Shown: one piece after another, positions 7,423 to 14,422 of the stretch
Position numbering within the stretch: the stretch's first letter is position 1
How the letters are laid out: every line of letters begins with the position of its first letter
Origin: Planctomycetaceae bacterium
Lineage (GTDB): Bacteria > Planctomycetota > Planctomycetia > Pirellulales > Thermoguttaceae
NCBI GenBank assembly: GCA_031254675.1
Contig: JAIRTV010000052.1
Location: 1 to 17,732 of the forward strand
Direction of reading: 5' to 3'
Length of the DNA stretch: 17,732 bases
Program-made: the position numbers and the translations under genes
The notes under the pieces: model-generated
Databases searched by the model: none
What the model was told of the DNA's origin: nothing
Seen by the model: the letters and a program-made list of their open reading frames with translations, nothing else

Positions 7423-8712
7423 TTACGGAATTTGAACCGTCGTACCGTCACTCACATCGCCGAGCGGTACAATAATGCTTTCTGAAACAGTTACGGAAAT
7501 ACTGCGAACAGAACCATCGCCGATGAGGAAGTTACATATTCCCGGATGAGGTCCGCCAAAACCATAAACTCCAATATCATTATTATTATTTTTGGTGGTG
7601 ATTTTTCCGACAATCGGGTTAATTCCATCGGCTTGGTGTTCCTCGGGACGACTGATTGGTGCACCGGTATTTTCAATATTACGTGCGGCTCCTGCGGCTC
7701 GATAACGACCGGCAGCAATATAGGGAACATCAGCAAGATAATTTTGAGCGGCACTACCGGCATCTCCACTTTTCGCAATACCCAACCGATTTGGTGGAAT
7801 ATGTTTTTCTCCCGCAATGAGTTGGTTACTTGTTCCGTCTTCCCAACGAGCAAGCGGATCTCGTGGCTCCCATGAATTATTATCGTTACCGATCAATCGA
7901 ATTGCCAATCGAAACGGACCAAAGTGTTTTGTGATAGTGTCGTTATTATTATGGTCATGAACGAGATGCCAAGCAACACTATTTTTGGCACGAGTTACTG
8001 CAGCATAATCACTTAATGGTCCAGGAAGATCATCTTCGGCTTCTCCTAAATAAACAGCTCCGGCTGGTCGTCGTGTTGGACATGTATAAATAGAAACACT
8101 GCCCAACTCCTTTTTTTGTTCATCGCTTAAATTTTTCCACCATTGGCACGGATTTGTGGTGTTGTCCGAAAACCATACATTAAAACCTTTTCGGGTATTT
8201 GGTAATTCTGTTGCATTTGAATAAAAATCGTAAAGAGATTGTTGTTCAATAAAAGGCATAATCAGAATCCAAATGGAAACGCTGCACATTGAATTTTTGT
8301 TATTGTCTGACGTCTCACTGCCAAGACAAAGTGGCGGCAACATGCTGTTTCTTGCGGCGACAAAATTGTGAACACCGATTCCGAATTGTTTCAGATGGTT
8401 GGAGCATTGCATTCGTCTCGCGGCTTCGCGCGCCGCCTGAACTGCGGGCAACAGAAGAGCGATTAACACGCCAATAATCGCAATCACAACAAGAAGTTCG
8501 ACCAATGTAAAGCCGAACCGTGAAGAGCGAATCGAAGAGAAGAATTTGGTGAAAAAGCGTCGAAAAATCGACCACTTTCCACTATCCGTTCTCAACTTTC
8601 CACTCCATATAGCCCCCCCCCCCTGCTTTACGCAATTTACCAAGTTTAACATTTGACTTTTCGCAAAAAATATTGCGAAAATCCCGACAATACATTTGAC
8701 TAAATTTTCCAT
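7423..8712 (-). CDS. DUF1559 protein with prepilin-type N-terminal motif
   Basis: About 429 residues from the ATG at 8712, chosen because GAGGAG sits 7 bases upstream; the ATG at 8718 is in frame but too close to that site. A type IV prepilin-like motif GFTLVELLVVIAIIG begins at residue 67, with Gly67/Phe68 as the expected cleavage point and Glu at +5. The family signature AREAARRMQCSNHLKQ follows. Later motifs are YTCPTRR (about 209), DGTSNQLIAGEK (about 292) and HPGICNFLIGDGSVRSI near the end. DUF1559 proteins are abundant in Planctomycetes; their role is unknown, probably surface or pseudopilin-like. The 66-residue leader is long for a prepilin, contains a hydrophobic stretch (CIVGIFAIFFA) and includes an 11-G run at codons 30-34. 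A TTG further in, with GGAG 7 bases upstream, is an alternative start. Confidence 0.9.
   Translation of the reverse strand: MENLVKCIVGIFAIFFAKSQMLNLVNCVKQGGGAIWSGKLRTDSGKWSIFRRFFTKFFSSIRSSRFGFTLVELLVVIAIIGVLIALLLPAVQAAREAARRMQCSNHLKQFGIGVHNFVAARNSMLPPLCLGSETSDNNKNSMCSVSIWILIMPFIEQQSLYDFYSNATELPNTRKGFNVWFSDNTTNPCQWWKNLSDEQKKELGSVSIYTCPTRRPAGAVYLGEAEDDLPGPLSDYAAVTRAKNSVAWHLVHDHNNNDTITKHFGPFRLAIRLIGNDNNSWEPRDPLARWEDGTSNQLIAGEKHIPPNRLGIAKSGDAGSAAQNYLADVPYIAAGRYRAAGAARNIENTGAPISRPEEHQADGINPIVGKITTKNNNNDIGVYGFGGPHPGICNFLIGDGSVRSISVTVSESIIVPLGDVSDGTTVQIP
8613..8623. repeat. C11/G11 homopolymer inside the DUF1559 leader
   Basis: Eleven C on the plus strand read as eleven G in the coding direction, giving Gln-Gly-Gly-Gly-Ala. 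With 11 bases the frame continues into the prepilin motif; gain or loss of one base would end translation or change frame before the conserved region. It is the longest G/C homopolymer in the window. Such tracts can be contingency loci, and they are also frequent sites of sequencing error. Confidence 0.85.
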
Positions 8713-8810
8713 TGTCATTCTCCTCGTTTTCTAAGGTTTTACAAAATTGATCGCGAAACGCTTGCCAAAATACGGCAAAATAAACGCAACACGATTGAAC
8801 TAAGTTTCAT

Positions 8811-8839
8811 AGTTTATGTTAAACGGAAAAAAATGTCAA
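8811..8839 (-). promoter_or_regulatory. Promoter of the DUF1559 gene
   Basis: Reading on the minus strand, a perfect TTGACA (8839-8834) is separated by 17 bases from TAAACT (8816-8811), 4 of 6 to TATAAT. Transcription would begin near 8804, leaving a leader of about 90 bases before the ribosome site and ATG at 8712. This supports translation starting upstream of the G tract. Confidence 0.6.
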
Positions 8840-8907
8840 GAGACTTTTTTATTTAAAAAAATTTTGGTAATTATTCAGTAGAATTTTCGCTCAGAGATCA
8901 ACCTCAA

Positions 8908-9087
8908 ATGGACAAACCTTCAACAAACATAGATGAATCATGTTTCAGCAAACAAGATGAGCAATCTTCCGCCGAAGATTTTTCACTCGCAATTACGTCG
9001 GCTTTAAGAAAAATTGCGATAATCCAAAAATTGGTCTTTTACATGAGACACAAAAATGTTATAATTCTTTACCCATGTGAATTTTAA
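8908..9087 (+). CDS. Possible small protein, 59 residues
   Basis: An open frame begins MDKPSTNIDESCFSKQDEQ and ends VIILYPCEF. Its first half is polar and acidic; SLAITSALRKIAIIQKLVFY (27-46) could form an amphipathic or weakly hydrophobic helix. No Shine-Dalgarno precedes it, I recognise no family, and a good promoter for the next gene overlaps its 3' end. It may be a real small gene, the remnant of a longer one, or chance. Confidence 0.22.
   Translation: MDKPSTNIDESCFSKQDEQSSAEDFSLAITSALRKIAIIQKLVFYMRHKNVIILYPCEF
9038..9065 (+). promoter_or_regulatory. Strong sigma70-like promoter upstream of the isomerase operon
   Basis: TTTACA (9038-9043, 5 of 6 to TTGACA) is separated by 16 bases from a perfect TATAAT (9060-9065). 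Transcription would start near 9072, giving a leader of about 200 bases that carries the 16-bp tandem repeat before the isomerase-like gene at 9270. This is the best consensus promoter in the plus orientation in the window. Confidence 0.6.
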
Positions 9088-9187
9088 GCGGGACTCCTGT
9101 TTTTAACTAACAGCAGATAACGAAACCAAAAGCACATTGGGATTACTGCGTGCCGGTTGCCAGTACCCAGAGCATACAGTATATTTA

Positions 9188-9235
9188 AGTATCTTGGTAT
9201 GTGAGTATCTTGATATGTAAGTATCTTGTTAAACC
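9188..9235. repeat. 16-bp tandem repeat, three units
   Basis: Units start at 9188, 9204 and 9220 with an exact 16-base period: AGTATCTTGGTATGTG, AGTATCTTGATATGTA and AGTATCTTGTTAAACC. The first nine bases are identical in all three, and the tail of the third unit has diverged. The array ends 34 bases before the isomerase-like start codon and lies in its predicted leader. The core GTATCTTG recurs at 896 and, inverted, at 5654 and 12221, all intergenic. Confidence 0.85.
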
Positions 9236-9269
9236 ATTTCAATTCCTTCAAATTCATTAAAACAAAATC

Positions 9270-10121
9270 ATGCAATCTTGGTCTATTGGAGTTTTTGCAA
9301 GTATCGACGCTGGTCTTGGTGTCAAATTGGAAGTTGTCCGCGATCTTGGCATCAAGACAATTCAACTTCACACTCCCCACAAAACAAGCCGCACTCCCGA
9401 AAATGCCGCCGTTTTCTCAAAACAACTTGCCAATTACGGAATTGTCATCACAACCGTTTTTCTCGGTTTCGAAGGCGAAAGTTATGAAACAATCGACATC
9501 ACCGCAAAAACAGTTGGGTTCGTCCCACCAACCACTCGATCCGCAAGATTAACAGAAGCATTTGAAATATCCGACTTCGCAAAATTACTCGAAGTGTCGG
9601 CAATCGGTTCCCATATCGGTTTCGTTCCTCATGATCGAATCTCAACAGATTATAAAGAAGTTGTCGAAACAATTCGTTGCCTCTGCGATCATCTCGCAAA
9701 AAATAATCAAACATTGCACCTAGAAACCGGTCAAGAATCTGTCGATTCGCTTCTCGCCTTCATCAGCGATGTCCAACGAAATAATCTGTTTATCAATTTC
9801 GATCCGGCAAATTTAATTCTTTACGGAATTGGCGATCCGATTGGGGCGTTGAAAACGGTTGGGCAATATGTTCGCGGAGTCCATTGCAAAGACGCCGTGG
9901 CAACAACCGGTAAACCCGGTGTTGATTGGGGACGCGAAGTTCCATTCGGAACCGGTCAAATCAACGCCGAACTGTTTTTACAAACACTTCACGATATCGG
10001 TTATCGCGGTGCTTTGACAATTGAACGCGAAATCCCCGAAGAACCTCAACGCCAAAAAGAAGAAATTGGTCAAGCCGTTCAATTGATTACCCAACTCAAA
10101 ACAAAAATTCTCAACATTTAA
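9270..10121 (+). CDS. Sugar phosphate isomerase/epimerase-like TIM-barrel protein
   Basis: 283 residues, typical of the xylose isomerase-like (AP_endonuc_2) superfamily. These are cytoplasmic metal-dependent TIM barrels acting on sugars, inositols or related polyols. Candidate metal ligands sit on the expected strands: Glu152 in LHLETGQ, Asp178 in INFDPANL, His205 in GVHCKDA and Glu252 in LTIEREI. FGTGQINAELFLQTLHDIGY (226-245) matches the conserved loop and helix before the last ligand strand. The start lacks a Shine-Dalgarno sequence, but the barrel begins immediately (WSIGVFA). A gene for a PHA-granule-type protein follows after 31 bases, so the two are probably co-transcribed. The exact substrate cannot be read from the sequence. 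Confidence 0.9.
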   Translation: MQSWSIGVFASIDAGLGVKLEVVRDLGIKTIQLHTPHKTSRTPENAAVFSKQLANYGIVITTVFLGFEGESYETIDITAKTVGFVPPTTRSARLTEAFEISDFAKLLEVSAIGSHIGFVPHDRISTDYKEVVETIRCLCDHLAKNNQTLHLETGQESVDSLLAFISDVQRNNLFINFDPANLILYGIGDPIGALKTVGQYVRGVHCKDAVATTGKPGVDWGREVPFGTGQINAELFLQTLHDIGYRGALTIEREIPEEPQRQKEEIGQAVQLITQLKTKILNI

Positions 10122-10152
10122 TCAGGCGCCCCAAACGCCAACCCCAATAATT

Positions 10153-10458
10153 ATGCCCTTAGTGAAAATTACGGTTCCTCATCAACTCGGTCAAGAAAAA
10201 GCAACAGAACGGTTAAAACAGAAACATGCAGAAATTAAACAACAGCATACTTATACTGTTACCGATTTGACCGAAACTTGGATTGATTCCCATTCGATGG
10301 AATTTGCTTTCAAAGTCTATGGTTTTTCGTTGACTGGTTCGGTTCGGTCGTTTGTGGATTCGGTAATGATTTCCGTTGATTTGCCGGTTGCCGCAATCTT
10401 GATGAAACACACAATTGAAAGCCAAATCAGAAAGGAATTGGTTCAGGTTTTGAGTTAA
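10153..10458 (+). CDS. Polyhydroxyalkanoic acid system (PHA_gran_rgn) family protein
   Basis: 101 residues, normal for this small family, originally linked to polyhydroxyalkanoate granules but widely distributed in genomes with no known PHA pathway. The characteristic start PLVKITVPHQLGQEKATERL, the central beta strands and the final amphipathic helix (MKHTIESQIRKELVQVL, 84-100) fit the family. The protein is soluble, with no signal peptide. It lies 31 bases after the isomerase-like gene on the same strand and is probably translated from the same mRNA. No PHA synthase or phasin gene is visible here, so a granule role is not supported by context. Confidence 0.8.
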   Translation: MPLVKITVPHQLGQEKATERLKQKHAEIKQQHTYTVTDLTETWIDSHSMEFAFKVYGFSLTGSVRSFVDSVMISVDLPVAAILMKHTIESQIRKELVQVLS

Positions 10459-10510
10459 ACCGGCGTACCAACATTAATTTTTGTATCTATTCAGTAGTGA
10501 ATTTTCCCTC

Positions 10511-10680
10511 GTCCCGTTAGGGACAACATATTGATAACAAATTTAACCAACATTTTATTCCTAACATCCTTCGGAATAACAATAACAAACAATGAGAAAG
10601 TACCTTTAGGGAACTTCTAAAAAACCTGTTTAGCAAGATCGCGAGTGTCTTGCTCGTACTGATTATTGGCGAAAAACGCC
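10511..10680. repeat. Cluster of five short palindromes
   Basis: Five hairpins follow each other in the 463-base spacer after the PHA-type gene: GTCCC-GTTA-GGGAC (10511-10524), ATTCC/GGAAT (10557-10577), AAGTACCT-TTA-GGGAACTT (near 10599-10617, one mismatch), AGCAAGA/TCTTGCT (10632-10654) and GGCG-AAAAA-CGCC (10668-10680). The first may terminate the upstream operon. The others have no T-runs and look like dispersed intergenic repeat modules. No gene is supported between 10459 and 10921. Confidence 0.6.
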
Positions 10681-10786
10681 TACATTTGTGATCGAGATGA
10701 CCGCGCTCCTGTTATAAATAATTTCTGATTTTACCGGATTAGGTGTTTTGCAATTGAGCGGTAAAATAATTGTAAAAATAAATTGT

Positions 10787-10808
10787 TTGCGATAAATTGG
10801 TCGTTTTT
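10787..10808. repeat. 22-bp direct repeat, copy 1
   Basis: TTGCGATAAATT followed by GGTCGTTTTT. It matches the copy at 12109-12130 in 21 of 22 positions. It lies about 115 bases before the start of the frameshifted exported-protein gene. About 50 bases after it comes CAGGATACAGTATA, which also has a near copy downstream of the second repeat, so the two spacers may share ancestry. Confidence 0.65.
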
Positions 10809-10921
10809 CTATGGTGTTGCTTGAAGTTTTGGACATGAGAATTATTTTATTAAATGACACAGGATACAGTATAGTGATGTGACCGCTGTATTCATAACTT
10901 AGAATTTTAAAAAGGAATCGT

Positions 10922-11821
10922 ATGACAAACAGGTTTTATTTTTGGAAAGTTCTGTTGTTTATATTATTGACATTACCAATTGTTTTATGTACTGGACTAT
11001 CACTTGCCTCTGAAGCGGAAGCGTTAAATCTACTTAAAGCAATCGAAAATGAAAGGATGAAGTATAATTGTTTTCACATCAGTTATACGGAACAACGAAT
11101 TGACGATGGTGGTATTACGATTAAGCAAGAGGTTGATTTTGATCATGGAAAAATTAGAAAATTTCACTTAAAAACGGAACATTTTCCTGGTTGGGCGGAG
11201 GTTCTAAATGGAGATGAATTTTACCGCTATACTTTTGATGAACACGAAGATGTTATGCTTGCTGCTTCAAATTCCGAAGAAGCCAAATACACTGGTATTT
11301 ATGATCCGCGTATTTTAGGTCTTACAGACTTTCCAATTCTTCCTAATACGGTTAAATCATGCTTGCTTTATGGAAGACTTAGCGGTTTTACGGTTGAAGA
11401 TACTGTTCTTGACGGTAGAAAAATCAAACGTGTTTCAATTAACGATAACGATGAGAAAAAACATTGGGACATTTATATAACGGAACCAGAGTTTAATCTT
11501 ATAAAAAAAGTCTATTCTTCCTCAACGATAAATATTACAATAACGAATAAATATGACAATCCTAAATTGGGACCATTTCCTTCAGAGATAAAAATACTCC
11601 GTACAGATGAAGGAAACACAGTATTTAATCGAGTAATTAATATAACTGATTTTGAAGAAAAGAAAACATTTGCACCGGATACTTTTTCGTATAAAGCGAT
11701 GAATCTCCCAATAAATACCGCAGTTATTGATTATCGGATTCATCAACGTCTCGGCTACTGGGATGGTGAGAAGTTAGTTGAAAAACCCGTGTCAATTCGG
11801 CACAGGAGTTGTATGAAATAG
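10922..11821 (+). CDS. Exported protein of unknown function, C-terminus frameshifted
   Basis: 299 residues as read. A signal peptide or membrane segment (FWKVLLFILLTLPIVLCTGLS) spans about residues 8-28. The rest is a beta-rich soluble domain that vaguely resembles LolA/LppX-type outer-membrane lipoprotein carriers (VDFDHGKIRKFHL, EVLNGDEFYRY, HWDIYITEPEFNLIKKVY), but I cannot confirm the family. AAAAAGGAATCG upstream includes a usable AAGGA ribosome site. The frame ends abruptly at VSIRHRSCMK. In the -1 frame a coherent tail begins at 11782, so the gene has probably lost one base in or near the A5-C3 run at 11781-11788. The product may now lack a C-terminal membrane anchor. Confidence 0.7.
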   Translation: MTNRFYFWKVLLFILLTLPIVLCTGLSLASEAEALNLLKAIENERMKYNCFHISYTEQRIDDGGITIKQEVDFDHGKIRKFHLKTEHFPGWAEVLNGDEFYRYTFDEHEDVMLAASNSEEAKYTGIYDPRILGLTDFPILPNTVKSCLLYGRLSGFTVEDTVLDGRKIKRVSINDNDEKKHWDIYITEPEFNLIKKVYSSSTINITITNKYDNPKLGPFPSEIKILRTDEGNTVFNRVINITDFEEKKTFAPDTFSYKAMNLPINTAVIDYRIHQRLGYWDGEKLVEKPVSIRHRSCMK

Positions 11822-11949
11822 AGAAACAACTGCAAGAACGGCAACAACACAATAAGACCGTTCGATATGTTATGATAATAATTAGTGGGTTGTTGATTAT
11901 TTTTTCCATTGTGTTAATGATTCGAAACCGCTTTCAAAGAAAATCATGA
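11782..11949 (+). pseudogene. Frameshifted C-terminal tail of the preceding gene, with membrane segment
   Basis: In the frame shifted by -1 relative to the gene at 10922, translation gives KTRVNSAQELYEIEKQLQER, then a polar linker, then VMIIISGLLIIFSIVLMI and the basic end RNRFQRKS before a TGA at 11947. A charged coiled-coil-like stretch, a single membrane helix and a positive tail make a sensible C-terminal anchor. A stop at 11779 in this frame confines the shift to 11782-11818. No canonical slippery heptamer stands in the zero frame, so a lost base, or a sequencing error, is likelier than programmed frameshifting. Confidence 0.6.
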
Positions 11950-12108
11950 ATATCCATCATTTTGAATTAATCAACTTTTTTCCGTAAAGGTAGTGTTACC
12001 GATAGACGACAGTGAATCAGTTGGGAGCAATCTCGTTCCGTGTTTACTCAACCTTGCCACGAAATGATCTTTTTTTTAATTGATAAATTTGTTATAATAG
12101 GCACTGTT

Positions 12109-12130
12109 TTGCTATAAATTGGTCGTTTTT
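12109..12130. repeat. 22-bp direct repeat, copy 2
   Basis: TTGCTATAAATT followed by GGTCGTTTTT, differing from copy 1 at 10787-10808 by one base. CAGGATACAATATA follows about 100 bases later (near 12233), echoing CAGGATACAGTATA after copy 1. Confidence 0.65.
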
Positions 12131-12215
12131 GCGTAGCGTACTTTGCGGCAGATTTGTTTTTACCGCAAGATTTACAAAGGTCTCAGTTAGTTGCCCAATT
12201 AAATAAAGACCATTT

Positions 12216-12242
12216 TTGAACAAGATACAAGCAGGATACAAT
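12216..12242 (+). promoter_or_regulatory. Possible promoter of the cheY-like gene
   Basis: TTGAAC (12216-12221) and TACAAT (12237-12242) are separated by 15 bases, slightly short of the optimum. They lie about 60 bases upstream of the GAGGTG ribosome site of the receiver gene. A tentative assignment. Confidence 0.35.
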
Positions 12243-12303
12243 ATAAACCGGTATCTAATAATTGATTTTTTTAACCCTTAAAATATCCTTAATGAGGTGA
12301 AAC

Positions 12304-12663
12304 ATGACACGTGTTCTCGTTGCCGACGATTCCAGTACGATGCGGAAAATTATTTTGCGGTCGTTACAAGCCGTTGGTGTTAAAGATGTTGCGGAAGCGG
12401 CGGACGGTTCGGAGGCTGTCGCTATTTTCGCTCCCGGTAAATTCGATATGGTTCTGACCGATTGGAACATGCCCGGTATGACCGGTTTGGAAGTGCTTAA
12501 AGCAATTCGGGCTCAAGATACAAAAATTCCAGTGATCATGGTAACAACAGAAGCAGAAAAAAGCCGCGTCTTGGAAGCAATTCAAGCCGGTGTTACCGAT
12601 TATCTGGTCAAACCATTCACGCAAGACGTTTTAAGAGAAAAACTCGAAAAACATGGTTGTTGA
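12304..12663 (+). CDS. CheY-like single-domain response regulator
   Basis: 119 residues, one receiver domain and no output domain. The acidic pair is Asp8/Asp9 (VLVADDS), the phospho-acceptor Asp53 (VLTDWNMPGMTG), the switch Thr81 or Thr82 (MVTTEAE) and the signature Lys103 (YLVKPF), so it should be phosphorylated by a histidine kinase and act through protein binding in the cytoplasm. A strong ribosome site, GAGGTG, lies 4 bases before the ATG. The sequence is closest in style to CheY, but no CheA, CheW or flagellar gene is in the window, so chemotaxis is only one option. It stands alone: the DUF1598 gene downstream has its own signals and starts 243 bases later. Confidence 0.93.
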   Translation: MTRVLVADDSSTMRKIILRSLQAVGVKDVAEAADGSEAVAIFAPGKFDMVLTDWNMPGMTGLEVLKAIRAQDTKIPVIMVTTEAEKSRVLEAIQAGVTDYLVKPFTQDVLREKLEKHGC

Positions 12664-12906
12664 TCCAATGTCGATTTTACGTTGATGGCAAAAATTGTAA
12701 AATAAGGAAAGTTACGTTAAATTTGCCGGTTTTTTGTAAAAAAACGTTTATCGAGATCAGTTTTTTGTTTTGCATCAGGTAAAATAAATTTTATGACCGT
12801 TTCTGTAGGGTACACTTTCCTAAAGAAAAATCGGCAGGTTTTGGTGTTTGAGTTTCTGTTCCCGTTAAGAAGCCAACAATTACAGCAAAAAAATGGAGAT
12901 GTTACA

Positions 12907-14331
12907 ATGAATTTTAGCAAATTTGCAACAACATTATTTCCGCGAACACTTTTAACACTTTTTCTCGTTTTGGCTTTTATAGTAGCCTCAACAGAAGTGC
13001 TTCGGGCTCAGAATAATAATAACAACGACGGAAACTCGAATCCGTATTCAAATTATTCCGGTGTTCGGATTGATGCGAATGGTGTTCTGCGTCGGGATTA
13101 TACACTTGATTATGGTCGCGTAAACGAACAGTATTTGATGTCGGCGAGAGCATCTTATTCCCAGTTGCCGAAAAATATTCAGGCAAAAAGTGCGATTCGA
13201 TATCTTTCGTTGAATCGTCTCGAAAAAGCCTTAATTGATGGAAACGGTGCTGTGACTGAAGAGATGAAATATCTTGCCGGTCTTCAACGGATTCGTTACG
13301 TTTTCTATTTTTCCGAATCGAAAGATATTGTGATTGCCGGACCGGCAGAGGGTTGGTATCCCGGTTATGAAGGCGTTATGATGGGCGCAACTAGTCATCG
13401 CCCTGTTTGCGAACTTCAGGATTTGGTTGTTGCCCTTCGTGCGTACGCTCCGGGTAAAGACGCAACCGAAGTGGTTGGTTGTTCGATTGACCCGACAGAA
13501 GAGGGCAACGCCCGATTGCAACAGTTTCAGCAAATGTTTGGTCGTTATGACGGACCGGGTCGTCGTGAGGCTTTTGTTCGGGGGTTGCGGAAAAATCTTG
13601 GAATGCAAACGGTTCGGGTTGACGGGATTCCGGCGTCAACGCATGCGGCGGGAGTTATGGTTGCCGCGGATTACCGCATGAAACAAATCGGAATTGGTGT
13701 TGAACCGGTTCCACGCGGAGTTCACATTGATACGTTTATTGCCCACGCCGAACCGTCCGGTCAAAACGCACTTTTCCGATGGTTTTTCGTGCCGGATTAT
13801 CAATCGGTTCTCTTAACAGAAGACCGAACCGGTATGGAATTGATTGGTTCCGGCGTTAAACTTGTCGCCGAAGACGAAGTTGTTACCGCAACCGGCGAAC
13901 GAATTGCTCAGAAAGGAAAAATTGATAAAGCCAGTAAAATTTTCTCCAAATCGTTTACAGCGGAATATGCAAAATTGGCACAGAAATCATTGGTTTTTGC
14001 TCAGCTTCGTAATTTTGTTGATATGCTTGTTTGTGCCGCTCACATTCAGCAAGAAGATTTTTACGGAAAATCCGGTTGGACGATGGAATTTTTCGGCAAC
14101 GAGGAAAAATATGCGGTTCAAACATTTAGTGCGCCGTCTCAGGTGGAACCGGTGGTTGGTTCGGCGGTGCGCAAAGGGGTGTTTATGGCACCAATTGGCG
14201 GCGGAGTCGAAATCGAACCGCGAGTCGCATTGCTTCCCGATAACGCTAAAATTGAAGAGAAAGAGCAAATTACCAATGTTCGGAATGGAGTCAAACTCGA
14301 ACTTCAGCCGGGTCAATGGTGGTGGGATTAA
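12907..14331 (+). CDS. Secreted DUF1598 domain-containing protein
   Basis: 474 residues from the ATG at 12907, chosen because GGAG lies 8 bases upstream and a signal peptide (LLTLFLVLAFIVASTEVLRAQ, about 14-35) follows at once; the in-frame ATG at 12793 adds 38 unlikely residues. An Asn-rich linker (NNNNNDGNSNPYSNY) precedes the domain. Motifs I associate with DUF1598, a family known from Planctomycetes, are GVRIDANGVLRR (52-63), YLSLNRLEKAL (99-109), SKDIVIAGPAEGW (138-150), CELQDLVVALRAY (168-180), VGCSIDPTEEG (190-200), ADYRMKQIGIGVE (254-266), YGKSGWTMEFFG (386-397) and the terminal PGQWWWD. Length and ends are complete. The function is unknown; export to the periplasm or surface is inferred from the signal peptide. 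Confidence 0.88.
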   Translation: MNFSKFATTLFPRTLLTLFLVLAFIVASTEVLRAQNNNNNDGNSNPYSNYSGVRIDANGVLRRDYTLDYGRVNEQYLMSARASYSQLPKNIQAKSAIRYLSLNRLEKALIDGNGAVTEEMKYLAGLQRIRYVFYFSESKDIVIAGPAEGWYPGYEGVMMGATSHRPVCELQDLVVALRAYAPGKDATEVVGCSIDPTEEGNARLQQFQQMFGRYDGPGRREAFVRGLRKNLGMQTVRVDGIPASTHAAGVMVAADYRMKQIGIGVEPVPRGVHIDTFIAHAEPSGQNALFRWFFVPDYQSVLLTEDRTGMELIGSGVKLVAEDEVVTATGERIAQKGKIDKASKIFSKSFTAEYAKLAQKSLVFAQLRNFVDMLVCAAHIQQEDFYGKSGWTMEFFGNEEKYAVQTFSAPSQVEPVVGSAVRKGVFMAPIGGGVEIEPRVALLPDNAKIEEKEQITNVRNGVKLELQPGQWWWD

Positions 14332-14353
14332 GATGTGATCGGTTAAAATCAAT

Positions 14354-14395
14354 AAAAAACGCCGTAGAACCTAACTCCTTACTACAGCGTTTTTT
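14354..14395. terminator. Bidirectional intrinsic terminator
   Basis: AAAAAACGCCGTAG (14354-14367) pairs with CTACAGCGTTTTTT (14382-14395) with a single mismatch and a 14-base loop. The stem carries an A-run on one side and a T-run on the other, so it can terminate both the DUF1598 gene from the left and csrA from the right. It lies exactly between the two convergent stop codons. Confidence 0.88.
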
Positions 14396-14422
14396 ATTTT
14401 GTTCAAACCAAAGATCAAAAGA

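Larger units (their letters stand above)
11950..12303. other. Intergenic region upstream of the receiver gene
   Basis: This 354-base AT-rich spacer holds the second copy of the 22-bp repeat, a small hairpin (TTGCGG 12143-12148 with CCGCAA 12163-12168) and a possible promoter at 12216. No open frame looks coding. Confidence 0.5.

Noticed and set aside
11780..11786. G AAA AAC heptamer as a programmed -1 frameshift site
   Set aside because: The heptamer is out of register: the zero-frame codons are GAA AAA CCC, so tandem slippage would not re-pair correctly. A lost base is simpler.
12793..12906. Upstream in-frame start for the DUF1598 protein
   Set aside because: It would place 38 residues before the signal peptide; the ATG at 12907 has GGAG at a good distance and begins the signal peptide directly.
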